Origin: Prosthecochloris marina | Lineage (GTDB): Bacteria; Bacteroidota; Chlorobiia; Chlorobiales; Chlorobiaceae | Assembly: GCF_003182595.1 (NCBI RefSeq) | Contig: NZ_PDNZ01000001.1 | Location: 124,001-188,000 of the forward strand | Length of the DNA stretch: 64,000 nucleotides | Direction of reading: 5' to 3' | In this document: positions 44,598-53,315 of the stretch, piece by piece | Layout: each line of letters starts with the position of its first letter | Numbering within the stretch: the stretch's first letter is position 1 | Program-made: the position numbers and the translations under genes | The notes under the pieces: model-generated | Databases searched by the model: none | Seen by the model: only the letters and a program-made list of their open reading frames with translations | What the model was told of the DNA's origin: nothing

Positions 44598-44629
44598 TTT
44601 TTACCCTCTACTTTTTTTACCCTCTACTT
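44598..44629 (-). repeat. Tandem 16-bp duplication containing the RND pump SD
   Basis: On the plus strand, TTTTTACCCTCTACTT occurs twice head-to-tail (44598-44613 and 44614-44629). On the coding strand each unit supplies AGAGGG, a Shine-Dalgarno-like sequence; the nearer one lies about nine bases before the pump ATG. The gap to the fusion-protein stop is mostly made of this repeat. Confidence 0.8.
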
Positions 44630-44634
44630 ATTCA

Positions 44635-45792
44635 TTAGATCGGCCGGACAGCCAAACCACTGACAAAACTCGAGTTTGGTGATACAACTACCCTCAGAGG
44701 CCCTTCCATGTTTTTCGGAACAGAGACATATATCTCCCCTTGCCCGTAAAACACCGGCTCAGGTTTTCGAGCCTGCAGCCTGTTATCTTTATCCACGAAC
44801 CATACAAATCCTTCTTTGGTCAGTGATGCTTCGGGAATGCGTAATAAATCAGGTATATCCTTTCCGGTCAATTCAACCCGAACGAACGCTCCGGGCAACA
44901 GAGGTGATCGTTGCTCAAAAGGCTTGTTCACCTGCATAAAAATCGTCCGCATGCGTGATTCACGAACCAGACGGCGACTGTCACGCACAACTTCAGCCCT
45001 CCATTCTGCATGCTGATAAGAATCTTTCAATACGACCTCGGTACCGAATATCGATTCCGGCAAAAGAGCCCATTGGTCAGGATTGAGCCGAACCGACACC
45101 TCAACAGTTTCCATGCCGAACAACGTAGCCACTTCATCACCGGCGAACAACGATTCCCCGGGATTAACGTTTCGCTGCATAACGACAGCATCAAACGGAG
45201 CACGAATTTCCGTATCTGCAAGCAACCTTTCAGCATGCACAAGTGCTGAACGGGCTGCATCCAGCTCAGCTCGCGCAGCCTTCAGTTGCGGTTCACGAAA
45301 TACCAGCGGAGAAGCGGGTTCACCCTTTATTCCCGATCTCTGCCAATTCTTTTTTGCCTCTCGGGCCTCTCCTTGTGCCGTCAACAAATTGACCTTAGCC
45401 ACTGCCAGACGATTTTTCGCTTCGGCAACAGCCATATCATAATTGCTCTTTTCAACTTGTAAGAGCAATTCACCTCGTGTTACAGTGCTCCCTGCATACA
45501 GCTTTTCCGAAAAAAAGACAATCTGTCCTTCAACCTGCGTCTTGACAGTAGCTTCGCATAACGGGACAACCTCCCCAAACACGGTAATAACAGCCGAATA
45601 AGTGCCCGGCTCAATTCGCTCGACAGAGACAGGCATTCCCCTTTCCTTCGTATCAGCTTTCCCGGCAGCGCTTTTTTCCGGAGGTTTCGATGACAGCGCA
45701 ACAACGACAAGAAAACCACACACCGCCACCACCACCAGAAATCCCCATAACCGTTTCTTTTTTTGCCATGTATGCCGTTTACAAAAAGACAT
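44635..45792 (-). CDS. HlyD/AcrA-type membrane-fusion protein
   Basis: 385 aa. A membrane anchor (LWGFLVVVAVCGFLVVVALS, residues about 15-34) is followed by the MFP barrel: VKTQVEGQIVFFSEKLYAGS (lipoyl part 1), a coiled-coil hairpin (about residues 115-195, NRLAVAKVNLLTAQGEAREA), and IRAPFDAVVMQRNVNPGESL (lipoyl part 2). It links the RND pump to the outer-membrane factor. It starts four bases after the outer-membrane factor stop, so the two are coupled. Confidence 0.92.
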   Translation of the reverse strand: MSFCKRHTWQKKKRLWGFLVVVAVCGFLVVVALSSKPPEKSAAGKADTKERGMPVSVERIEPGTYSAVITVFGEVVPLCEATVKTQVEGQIVFFSEKLYAGSTVTRGELLLQVEKSNYDMAVAEAKNRLAVAKVNLLTAQGEAREAKKNWQRSGIKGEPASPLVFREPQLKAARAELDAARSALVHAERLLADTEIRAPFDAVVMQRNVNPGESLFAGDEVATLFGMETVEVSVRLNPDQWALLPESIFGTEVVLKDSYQHAEWRAEVVRDSRRLVRESRMRTIFMQVNKPFEQRSPLLPGAFVRVELTGKDIPDLLRIPEASLTKEGFVWFVDKDNRLQARKPEPVFYGQGEIYVSVPKNMEGPLRVVVSPNSSFVSGLAVRPI

Positions 45793-45795
45793 CGT

Positions 45796-47193
45796 TCAAT
45801 GTTTCTGTACATGATTGGAAAAACCCTGCCCTAAAGCCAGAGACATCTCGATCCGGTTACTTAACCTCCTGGCATCCACATCGTTCAAGCGCAGTCTTGC
45901 CGCAACCTCCTGCTCTTTCGCCCTGAGCATGTCCTGTATATTGTCCAGCCCCTGACGATATCTCTCTTCATGATAGCGGCTGCTTTTTTCAGACTCCCTG
46001 ACCGCGATCCTGAGCGCATGAGACTGGATTTCGAGCTCCCGCTCGTTGCTCAAGGCATCCTCCACTTCCTTCAACGCACGAAGGACTGTTTCATACAATT
46101 CCGCCAATTCAGCTTCAACCTCGACTTTTCGTGCACGTGATTCGTTAATAATCCGCCCGCTTTCAAACAAAGGTTGAAACAATGACCCAAGAACACCCCA
46201 GTAAGGAGCTGAACCGGCAATAGCATTTAGACTGGCTGACTCCTTGAAAATCTTTCCTGATAGACTCAATTGCGGGAGCATTGCTTTTTCTGCTGAACGT
46301 GAAAGATGTTGCGCCGATATTACCCGTTCAAGAGCCACCCGTATATCCGGACGTTTCAGGAGCGTAACAGCGGGAATTTCAACGTGAGGATGGGCAATCG
46401 AGGGTAGCTCTTCATTCGAGAGCAGTTGTCCTGTCGGATATCTCCCCAACAGCACCTCCAGTGACCGTATTGACCGGTGAAAAGCTGCTTTTTGCTCACT
46501 TATATCAGCTCTGGCAACCTCTGTACAGCTTTTCGCGTCCGATAATTCACCAAAAGTTCCGACACCGCTTCTGTACCGTTCAACCGCAACCTCTTCGATA
46601 CGCTGCAAAAAACCGAGGCGTTTTTTTTCCATTGCCAATGAACGGCGAACGGCAGCCAGCTCAACCCACATTTGAATAACGCGGGCGGCCAGCGCATCTC
46701 TTGCGTGCAGATAATCGTGTTCCTGAGCATAAAACGCATGTTTCGATGCAGCATGTTCATCCGCCAGCCTCCCCCAGAGATCAATCTCCCAACTCACCCC
46801 AAGAGAAACCCTGTATTTATCTTCATGTATACGTTTCCCGGTCAATGCATCCACTCCCTGGTCACTCTTTTCCCGGGAAAAATCGATATCTGCACGGGGC
46901 AGCAATTTTGATCCCATGCCACTTAGTAAATAATTTGAAGCCCTCAAACGAAGAGCCGTTGCCTTGAGGTTCGGGTTACTGGAAACCGCTTCGTTAACCA
47001 ACACACGTAAGCGCTTGTCGTCGAACAGATCGAGCAAACCCGAAGTTACCGGCAACCTTTCTATCGGGAAATCAGTTTTCCATGCGGCAGGAAGATCTTC
47101 AGGAAGTTTTGTTTCAGGAAATTTCCGTATGCCTGAGCAGGCAGTGATGAAAATTAAACTGGCCGCAAGCAATACTGTGACAGGCTTTTTCAT
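45796..47193 (-). CDS. NodT/TolC-family outer-membrane factor lipoprotein
   Basis: 465 aa. The lipobox ends at FITAC (Cys19), giving a lipid anchor. Two outer-membrane efflux repeats (about residues 60-250 and 275-455) include VSWEIDLWGRLADEHAASKH, the WEIDLWGR motif of NodT-type factors, also present in the paralogue at 10865-12373. It is the first structural gene of the RND operon, placed after the TetR gene. Confidence 0.92.
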   Translation of the reverse strand: MKKPVTVLLAASLIFITACSGIRKFPETKLPEDLPAAWKTDFPIERLPVTSGLLDLFDDKRLRVLVNEAVSSNPNLKATALRLRASNYLLSGMGSKLLPRADIDFSREKSDQGVDALTGKRIHEDKYRVSLGVSWEIDLWGRLADEHAASKHAFYAQEHDYLHARDALAARVIQMWVELAAVRRSLAMEKKRLGFLQRIEEVAVERYRSGVGTFGELSDAKSCTEVARADISEQKAAFHRSIRSLEVLLGRYPTGQLLSNEELPSIAHPHVEIPAVTLLKRPDIRVALERVISAQHLSRSAEKAMLPQLSLSGKIFKESASLNAIAGSAPYWGVLGSLFQPLFESGRIINESRARKVEVEAELAELYETVLRALKEVEDALSNERELEIQSHALRIAVRESEKSSRYHEERYRQGLDNIQDMLRAKEQEVAARLRLNDVDARRLSNRIEMSLALGQGFSNHVQKH

Positions 47194-47251
47194 CGCCCAA
47201 GTTTTCTTATGTCATCACAAAACGCATCGTGCTCTTTCCCGGTGCTTTTCA

Positions 47252-47884
47252 TCATTCATCGATAGATGTTTTCACTGTTTGAACCACAGTATTGAACAGT
47301 TCTTTGGTAAGCAGATTCCCCTGCTTGAAATGGCCGGTCAGATTTGGTGCAACGGAATCAATCAAAAGCCTGTACTCGCCAAACGTATCAACCAGCCCTA
47401 TGAGCACAATTACCGCATAAAGCACCTTTGGATCATCAGGCGGTTTACCAGCAATTTTTCCAATGATCTCTGCCATGAAACTCACTTGAGGCTTGAAATA
47501 CTTTTCAACAACCTCCCCGAAAACGCTGCTCGGCTCCCAACATTCACGAACGATGATATCATTTTCCCAATTTTTTACCGGCCTCTGATCATGCCATTTC
47601 AACGACTCGTTGATAATGGTATACAGCGCCTCGTATGGTTCGAGTTGCAACAGCTCTTCGCGGTTTTTTGGGGAAAAAGAAGCCTTGGTACATGCCGTCA
47701 AAAGAGCTTCCCGGTAAAGGGCCTCCTTTGACCTGAAATGGTAGTTCAGCGCACTGAGATGCGTCTCTGCATTCTGAACTATATCTCTTACGGTCACGCC
47801 GTTGAAACCTTTCTCGGCAAACAGTCGGCCTGCCGCATCAACGAGCCTTTCCCTTGTTTTTTCCGAACTTTTTGTCGATCCCAT
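47252..47884 (-). CDS. TetR-family regulator of the RND efflux operon
   Basis: 210 aa. HTH residues about 10-55: LVDAAGRLFAEKGFNGVTVR then AETHLSALNYHFRSKEALYR. The C-terminal part is the CecR/DUF1956-like ligand-binding domain (YALYTI region onward). It is 58 bp upstream of the outer-membrane factor gene on the same strand. A truncated, closely similar copy lies just upstream at 47949-48251. The upstream region has a half-site-like TTGAACAAATCTTGTT. Confidence 0.9.
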   Translation of the reverse strand: MGSTKSSEKTRERLVDAAGRLFAEKGFNGVTVRDIVQNAETHLSALNYHFRSKEALYREALLTACTKASFSPKNREELLQLEPYEALYTIINESLKWHDQRPVKNWENDIIVRECWEPSSVFGEVVEKYFKPQVSFMAEIIGKIAGKPPDDPKVLYAVIVLIGLVDTFGEYRLLIDSVAPNLTGHFKQGNLLTKELFNTVVQTVKTSIDE

Positions 47885-47948
47885 ATTTCAATTTTCGACT
47901 GGTTTGAACAAATCTTGTTGTGCAAAAAACCTTGCAAAACTTTTTTCC

Positions 47949-48251
47949 TCACAAAAATCTATCATCCTGAATTTTCAACTGTAAATTCACAATGTATAAC
48001 GCCCTGTGCGGTTCGAGCTGCAACAAGGCCTCCCGGTCTTTTTGAGAAAAAGAAGCTTTCTCGCATGCCCTCAAAAGCGCCTCCCTGTAGAGAGCATCCT
48101 TTGACCTGAAATAATAGTTCAGCACGCTGAGATGTGTATCGGCTTCTTCAAGAACATCTCTCACCGTCACTCCGTAATACCCTCTTTCGGCAAACAGCCG
48201 AAGAGCCGCCTCGACGAGTTCCTCCCTTGCCTTTTCCGAGCTCCTTGACAT
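47949..48251 (-). pseudogene. Truncated tetR duplicate (HTH only)
   Basis: 100 codons from the ATG at 48251. It covers the HTH domain (EKAREELVEAALRLFAERGY, DTHLSVLNYYFRSKDALYRE) and then ends early at LQLKIQDDRFL. The sequence is strongly similar to the first half of the full TetR gene 65 bp downstream, down to KASFS and LLQLEPHRALY / LLQLEPYEALY. The ligand-binding domain is missing, so it is probably a decayed tandem duplicate, or possibly an HTH-only DNA-binding protein. An operator-like palindrome lies just upstream. Confidence 0.75.
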
Positions 48252-48286
48252 AGCTAAAATTTTCCTTTGAGCTCTATATACAAAAA

Positions 48287-48313
48287 CGAACAAACGTTTC
48301 AAACACTTGTTCG
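48287..48313. promoter_or_regulatory. TetR-type operator palindrome
   Basis: A 27-bp imperfect palindrome, with arms CGAACAAACGTTT and AAACACTTGTTCG around a central C; 11 of 13 pairs match. It lies about 36 bp before the truncated tetR start. It was perhaps the ancestral operator of the efflux operon. Confidence 0.65.
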
Positions 48314-48375
48314 AAAAAAAATATACAAAGTGACATTTTTCCCCGAAAAACAGAGAAAAGATGATTAATCGTGCC

Positions 48376-48408
48376 AAAAAAAAGCCGCTTGTGCAGAAGC
48401 ACAGCGGC
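48376..48408 (-). terminator. Rho-independent terminator of the second RRM gene
   Basis: On the minus strand the stem GCCGCT-GTGC / GCACAAGCGGC (one bulge, 4-base loop) is followed by eight T. It begins 30 bases after the RRM stop. Confidence 0.85.
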
Positions 48409-48437
48409 ATTGGTCTATCTCAAGAAATATCCTGTTT

Positions 48438-48707
48438 TCAGTAGCGAGGCCTTGCCGGTCTTTCTTCGCGAGGTCTTGCCTGATTGACCCTTATAGGACG
48501 ACCATTTAATTCAGCATCATTCAAAGCATCGATAGCAGCATTAGCCTCTTCATCGTTAGGCATTTCAACGAATCCGAAACCCTTGGAACGGCCAGTGAAT
48601 TTATCGGTGATGATGTTCGAGCTGGAGACTTCTCCGAATTCGCCAAATGCATCACGCAATTGATCTTCTGTTACACCGTACTCCAGGTTGCCAATATAAA
48701 TGTTCAT
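48438..48707 (-). CDS. RRM RNA-binding protein, paralogue 2
   Basis: 89 aa, one RRM with RNP2 IYIGNL and RNP1 KGFGFVEM, and tail ARPREERPARPRY. It is 88% identical by eye to the paralogue at 38126-38395. The shared leader (48742-48783) and terminator layout point to duplication of the whole transcription unit. It probably binds single-stranded RNA; targets are unknown. Confidence 0.93.
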   Translation of the reverse strand: MNIYIGNLEYGVTEDQLRDAFGEFGEVSSSNIITDKFTGRSKGFGFVEMPNDEEANAAIDALNDAELNGRPIRVNQARPREERPARPRY

Positions 48708-48810
48708 GTTCTTACCTCATGGTAATTTGTGCTTTGATCAAAAGAGAAACGCCATCAAATAATCAAAAGCACAAATCACCTGAAAGCGTTCAGCCAACCA
48801 TTGACTAACG
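48708..48810 (-). promoter_or_regulatory. Conserved structured 5' leader of RRM gene 2
   Basis: A 42-base block (48742-48783) is identical to that of the RRM1 leader. GTGCTTTGAT (48729-48738) pairs with ATCAAAAGCAC (48762-48772) with one bulge. The upstream CAGCCAACCATTG part of the RRM1 hairpin is kept, but its second arm has decayed. Nothing else is clear in 48811-48918. Confidence 0.7.
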
Positions 48811-48918
48811 CAATAATATAATTTTTTGCAGAAATGAATTCAAAAAGAAAAAAAGGGAACGTTGCTTTTTCATTATCGCTAAGAAGTCATGAAACAGAGG
48901 GTTACGCATATAGTATCT

Positions 48919-50271
48919 TCAAAAGGTATGTACACTTTTTTCAAGATTTGCCAGGTGAAGAAGATGTTCCTGAAGATAGTATTTCCAATTACAACATGCA
49001 CGGTTTTCCTCCTCGTACCTGCTGCGAATGTTCAGTTCCGGACACCCTCCCATACAGATCGGTAGCATAGTACAGGAAGCACATTGTGATTCCTCGTCGA
49101 AAGGCAGAAAATCATGCCACTTGTTTATTCGGGCATTGAGGTGAAGCCCCTTGCGATCAATGTGTCCTACAGAATGCTCATGGCGGCCGAGATCGAGCCA
49201 GCATTTGTACAACTCGCCTGACGGTCCGATAACGTAAGAGTCGGGGCCGACAGCGGTACACACACTTTCTTTCAATACAGGATATTCCTCCACAACTTGA
49301 AAACCGCCGTTGTTTATCCCCTTTTTTATAAGCTCGAGCTGAAGCTTGTAAAAAGATACATTGCTGAGACAGTCTCCGCTCTGGCATGAAGACGTGTAGG
49401 AGCGGACAGGAGAAAGGTAAAATGCAACCCGTCCATTGTCATCGAGAATCCTTTCTTCAAGCAGGATTTGTTTCAATTGCATTACTGAAGATGCATTTGC
49501 TTCATTGACGTTCATGCGTATGCTGAAACGAAGCAAATCACGGCTATTTTTGATATTCTGCAGAATACGGTCAAAGGTTTCCTGCCCGTTTTTCAGCATT
49601 CGGGTTTGATCGTGAAGTTCTCCGGGACCATCAAGGGTAATCTGGGCCAACGAAACGTTACATGCAGCAAGGCGTTCGGCAGTTTCCCGATCCAGCAGAT
49701 AACCATTGGTTATAATGTTCGCCGAATATGGAATATCGCTGTTTCTGCAGGCCGTTATGATCTTGCCTGAAAGAAATTCGAGCGCGCTGAAACTTTCCCC
49801 CAACAACGGTTCTCCCCCGTACCAGGTAACATGCATGCTCCTGTACCTGCCTGAAGCAAGAGTTCTATCAATATATGCAGCTACATCATGCTGAACCCGG
49901 TTGGGCATTATCGAATAATCCGTATACTCGTAACAGTAAGGGCACGCAAAATTGCAATCAACCGTAGGAGCTATTGTCAACCCGAGATGGTTGCGTGCGT
50001 TTTTACGCTGCTCGAACCGGTTTGTTACAACCGTGCTTTCGGCAGATGGATCCGGCACGAAAAAACCTTTCTGACGCATTTCAAAGGCAACAGCCCTTGT
50101 CTGATCGCTGAAATTCGACGTATCAGTCTCCGCATGAAGCGATTCAACCAGTTCAAGAGCATCGTTATAGAGTGATGCACGAAGACGCCCGAAACAAAGA
50201 GAATGCGTATTGAAAAGCAAGACGTCATCCCCGTCAGGCACAATCACGTTATACCGGGATGGATACAGCAT
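48919..50271 (-). CDS. Radical SAM/SPASM maturase paired with a Cys-rich protein
   Basis: 450 aa. A 100-residue N-terminal domain (YNVIVPDGDDVLLFNTHSLC) of the type seen in SPASM maturases precedes the radical-SAM motif CNFACPYC (Cys106, Cys110, Cys113), the GGEPLLG motif (WYGGEPLLG) and QITLDGP. The SPASM region has LYKCWLDLG, CASCTMLPICMGGC and CCNWK. This fits thioether- or crosslink-forming enzymes acting on a peptide or protein. It starts three bases after the stop of the 341-aa Cys-rich gene, so the two form a tight operon. Confidence 0.9.
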   Translation of the reverse strand: MLYPSRYNVIVPDGDDVLLFNTHSLCFGRLRASLYNDALELVESLHAETDTSNFSDQTRAVAFEMRQKGFFVPDPSAESTVVTNRFEQRKNARNHLGLTIAPTVDCNFACPYCYEYTDYSIMPNRVQHDVAAYIDRTLASGRYRSMHVTWYGGEPLLGESFSALEFLSGKIITACRNSDIPYSANIITNGYLLDRETAERLAACNVSLAQITLDGPGELHDQTRMLKNGQETFDRILQNIKNSRDLLRFSIRMNVNEANASSVMQLKQILLEERILDDNGRVAFYLSPVRSYTSSCQSGDCLSNVSFYKLQLELIKKGINNGGFQVVEEYPVLKESVCTAVGPDSYVIGPSGELYKCWLDLGRHEHSVGHIDRKGLHLNARINKWHDFLPFDEESQCASCTMLPICMGGCPELNIRSRYEEENRACCNWKYYLQEHLLHLANLEKSVHTF

Positions 50272-50274
50272 ACC

Positions 50275-51300
50275 TCAGCAAAGCCCCGTACAGGCCGGAG
50301 CTTTCGGTGGACAAAAACCCGTTTGATCACAGTCCTTTGCCTGTAAGACAAGCCGTCCGAGATTAAAAGGAATGCCCGAAGCTGCAATCATAAAACGCCC
50401 TTTACCGGCATCGAGCAGAGAACACAAAGGTCCGCGGTAGAGCATGTCAGAACGATCGAGCATACAGCCGCTGTTGCGAACAGGATCAAAAACCAGACAC
50501 GGTAAATTCACCAGACCCGGTTCCGGTTCTTGTTCGTCTGTCGCCAGATCATAACAATTGACATCACTGAACCCAGCCGCCGCAACCAGAACATTTTTAT
50601 TGTTCTGCTCGCAAAGTTTGTTTGGCGCCTTACAGTCACAGCCGGTGTTTCCGGCAACGCAATCACAACTCAGCGTTCCCCCGGAACACGAAGAAAGAGT
50701 GGCACCATGGCAACAGTCATCGTTGGATGTAGCGCCGGAAAATGTTGCTGACGGAACCTTTATCCAGGACAGGACCGGCTCGAAAATACATGCCCTCGAG
50801 TTGGTGAAACAATGTTTTTGCTTTACCTCGGAAAAACAGCAGGCCAGCTTGTTTCTATAGGTTGCTGATGGAAACAGTGGATCGTTTTTTTCCAACCATC
50901 CGACGAGCCAGTCGAGAGACTTCATTCTCTCGACATGAAACGAAGTTATTCGTCCAGTCATCGACGCCAGAGCAGTACGCTCTTTTCTGCCGGCCCCAAA
51001 CCTGGCCATATTGACGATTTCAGCCGGTTCCTGATAGGCCCTCAAAAACTCTACTGCAGAAAGAACAGCACCATGCAACCCGGTCGAGTTTTTTTTCCCA
51101 GCCTCTTTCACCGTCTTTTCATATTGCCCGGCAGCCTGCTTGAGCTCAGCATCAGCAATGTCGGTAAATGCTCTGTACCATTCGACCAAATCATGAAAAA
51201 CCTGTTGTAACGCTTTGGGGCCGAGAGGCTGATCTTTTTTCGGCAATGCAGAAATTGCACTCGACAAATTCACCCAATTGAGCAGGATAGCGTTAGACAT
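50275..51300 (-). CDS. Large Cys-rich protein, candidate radical-SAM substrate
   Basis: 341 aa. Residues 1-153 have no Cys and look helical and charged, like a long leader or carrier domain (VFHDLVEWYRAFTDIADAEL). The remaining 188 residues hold all 20 Cys (CC, KHC, RAC, DDCC, SSC, SCDC, GCDC, LC ... ending PACTGLC), many in short CXC or CC spacings. It lies immediately upstream of a radical-SAM/SPASM enzyme. No signal peptide is evident. Family not recognised. Most likely a post-translationally crosslinked protein; a metal- or FeS-binding protein is the alternative. The 291 bp upstream (51301-51591) holds nothing recognised. Confidence 0.7.
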   Translation of the reverse strand: MSNAILLNWVNLSSAISALPKKDQPLGPKALQQVFHDLVEWYRAFTDIADAELKQAAGQYEKTVKEAGKKNSTGLHGAVLSAVEFLRAYQEPAEIVNMARFGAGRKERTALASMTGRITSFHVERMKSLDWLVGWLEKNDPLFPSATYRNKLACCFSEVKQKHCFTNSRACIFEPVLSWIKVPSATFSGATSNDDCCHGATLSSCSGGTLSCDCVAGNTGCDCKAPNKLCEQNNKNVLVAAAGFSDVNCYDLATDEQEPEPGLVNLPCLVFDPVRNSGCMLDRSDMLYRGPLCSLLDAGKGRFMIAASGIPFNLGRLVLQAKDCDQTGFCPPKAPACTGLC

Positions 51301-51591
51301 GGATACCTCCGTTCAAATTGATTATGCAAAAGAGACCACACTACCTCTCCCCTCTTGGAAATCAAGTCAAAACTGTAATACTTGCCTGAGGGTTATGGCC
51401 AAGCTTTACATTCAATGTAAGAACAACAGCATAAATAACGTAAAAAACCTTTTTTGCTATAGACCTCGCTCTGATGAACGGCTCAATTCGAACGTTTCAC
51501 ATACTGCCCGGGAGCAACAACTCCTTGAATGACAGAACCATATTGTTCAATTGCTGAAAGAAAACATGCAGTGCAAAATCGCCGGGAGTTC

Positions 51592-53280
51592 TCAGGATAC
51601 CTCTCGACAATGCTCCTCGACGAGCTCACGTCGCAATACCTTGCCAACCAGAGATTTTGGCAGACTACGTGTGAAAGAGAAAAATTTCGGGATCTTGTAA
51701 GCAGCCAGCTCCTTTCTGCAAAACTCACGCAAGTCTTCGGCATCGAGCCGAGCCCCCTCACGCAGCACGACCCACGCTTTAACAGCTTCCCCCTGATAGC
51801 TGTCAGGTACGCCGGCAACCCCTACTTCACGCACATCCGGGTGTGCTGCGATGACCTCCTCGACATCCCTTGGCCAAACCTGAAACCCGCCCGGCTTGAT
51901 GAGATCTTTCTTTCGGTCAATAATGAAAAGATAGCCGTCATTATCGAGGTAACCGAGGTCACCGGTATAAAGCCAGCCATCCCGGACGGTTTCCATGGTC
52001 TCGCCAGGGCGCTGCCAGTACTCTTTCATAAGCTGTGGAGCACGCATGATCACTTCCCCGACCTCTTTTGGAGGTAACTCACACTTCCCGTCGTCTTGAT
52101 CGACGATTTTAATTTTCACATCCGGAGCCGGTATGCCGACCGAACCTTCTTTATAGGTACCCAGAACAGGGGTCAGAACAGCTCCTATCATTGATTCGGT
52201 CAGAGCGTAGGCATCTATGATTCTCCCCCCTGTCAACTCCTCGAAACGTTTCTTCGTTTCGAGCAACAGTGGAGCCGCACCGGAAACACAAAGCTTCAGA
52301 GAACTAAGGGCCTTACGATCTTTTTTTACGCCTGGATGATCGGCAAGGGCGTTAAACAATGTCGGAACGCCGGGGAGAACGGACGGCCTGTACTTTTTGA
52401 TCGTAGCGACAAGATCGTCGAGGTCACGGGGATTGGGTATCAACACAAAAGGATATTCATCGACTAAAGCAGCCCCGAGTATGCCGACCTGAGCGTAAAC
52501 ATGAAAAAGAGGCATATTGATCATGACGATATCGTTGCCCCTGTCAAGCACAACACTGAACCAACGGGCAATCTGCATACCGCTGATAATCAAAGCATGG
52601 TGGGTACAGACAGCGCATTTCGGCATTCCTGTCGTTCCACCGGTAAAGAGAAACAACGCCGGATCGGTCGGAAGCGTCGAAATATCGGGTTCCGGCAACC
52701 CCAGATGAGTTTTGATCATATCACAAAAGAGAAGATCATCCTCATGAAGCGTTACCGCGTGGCCATCTTTCTTTTCTTTGAAAAGGGTGAAAAGAATTTT
52801 TTTAAGTGGAGAAAGATACTCCTTGATGTTACTCGCTACGACTTTTCGCAAACTGGTAGAGGGGATTGCCGACCTGACCTTTTCGTAAAAAGGAGTCAGA
52901 ACAATCGCTATTTCCGCACCGCATTCATTCAATGCATACACAAGTTCATGCTCGGTATAAAGAGGATTCATCGGAACAGCGACAGCACCTGTTTTCCAGA
53001 TCGCCAGTTCGGAAATAATCATTTGGGGAGAATTCGGCACAAGCAAAGCGACCCTTCCTCCTTTTTTCAATCCTGCAGCCTGAAGCGCCAGTGCGAATGC
53101 ATTGCTTATCCGCTCAAGTTCCCCCCAGGTCATCGAGGCACCCTTGAAAAAAAGTGCCGGGCATTGCGGTATTTTACGAGCCCGTTTGCGTACGATATCG
53201 ACAATGGTGTGAAGAGGATAAGGTTGGAGTGAAGGAGGGACCCCCTCATCATAATGCTTGATCCATGGTTCTGCAGCCAT
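51592..53280 (-). CDS. Long-chain fatty acid--CoA ligase (AMP-forming)
   Basis: 562 aa, FadD-like. ATP/AMP-binding motif LFTGGTTGMPKCAVCTHHAL (P-loop like), then YTGDLGYLDNDGYLFIIDRK with DLIKPGGFQVWPRDVEEV, and the C-terminal Lys motif PKSLVGKVLRRELVEE. It activates fatty acids via an acyl-AMP to acyl-CoA. It follows the NCS2 permease on the same strand after a 35-bp gap, but a functional link is not evident. Confidence 0.92.
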   Translation of the reverse strand: MAAEPWIKHYDEGVPPSLQPYPLHTIVDIVRKRARKIPQCPALFFKGASMTWGELERISNAFALALQAAGLKKGGRVALLVPNSPQMIISELAIWKTGAVAVPMNPLYTEHELVYALNECGAEIAIVLTPFYEKVRSAIPSTSLRKVVASNIKEYLSPLKKILFTLFKEKKDGHAVTLHEDDLLFCDMIKTHLGLPEPDISTLPTDPALFLFTGGTTGMPKCAVCTHHALIISGMQIARWFSVVLDRGNDIVMINMPLFHVYAQVGILGAALVDEYPFVLIPNPRDLDDLVATIKKYRPSVLPGVPTLFNALADHPGVKKDRKALSSLKLCVSGAAPLLLETKKRFEELTGGRIIDAYALTESMIGAVLTPVLGTYKEGSVGIPAPDVKIKIVDQDDGKCELPPKEVGEVIMRAPQLMKEYWQRPGETMETVRDGWLYTGDLGYLDNDGYLFIIDRKKDLIKPGGFQVWPRDVEEVIAAHPDVREVGVAGVPDSYQGEAVKAWVVLREGARLDAEDLREFCRKELAAYKIPKFFSFTRSLPKSLVGKVLRRELVEEHCREVS

Positions 53281-53315
53281 ATATTATTTTTTGTTTGATT
53301 GAAAAAGGTGATACC

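Noticed and set aside
52501..53232. 243-codon plus-strand frame
   Set aside because: Antisense to the acyl-CoA ligase, whose AMP-binding motifs define the real gene; no domain or SD in the plus frame.
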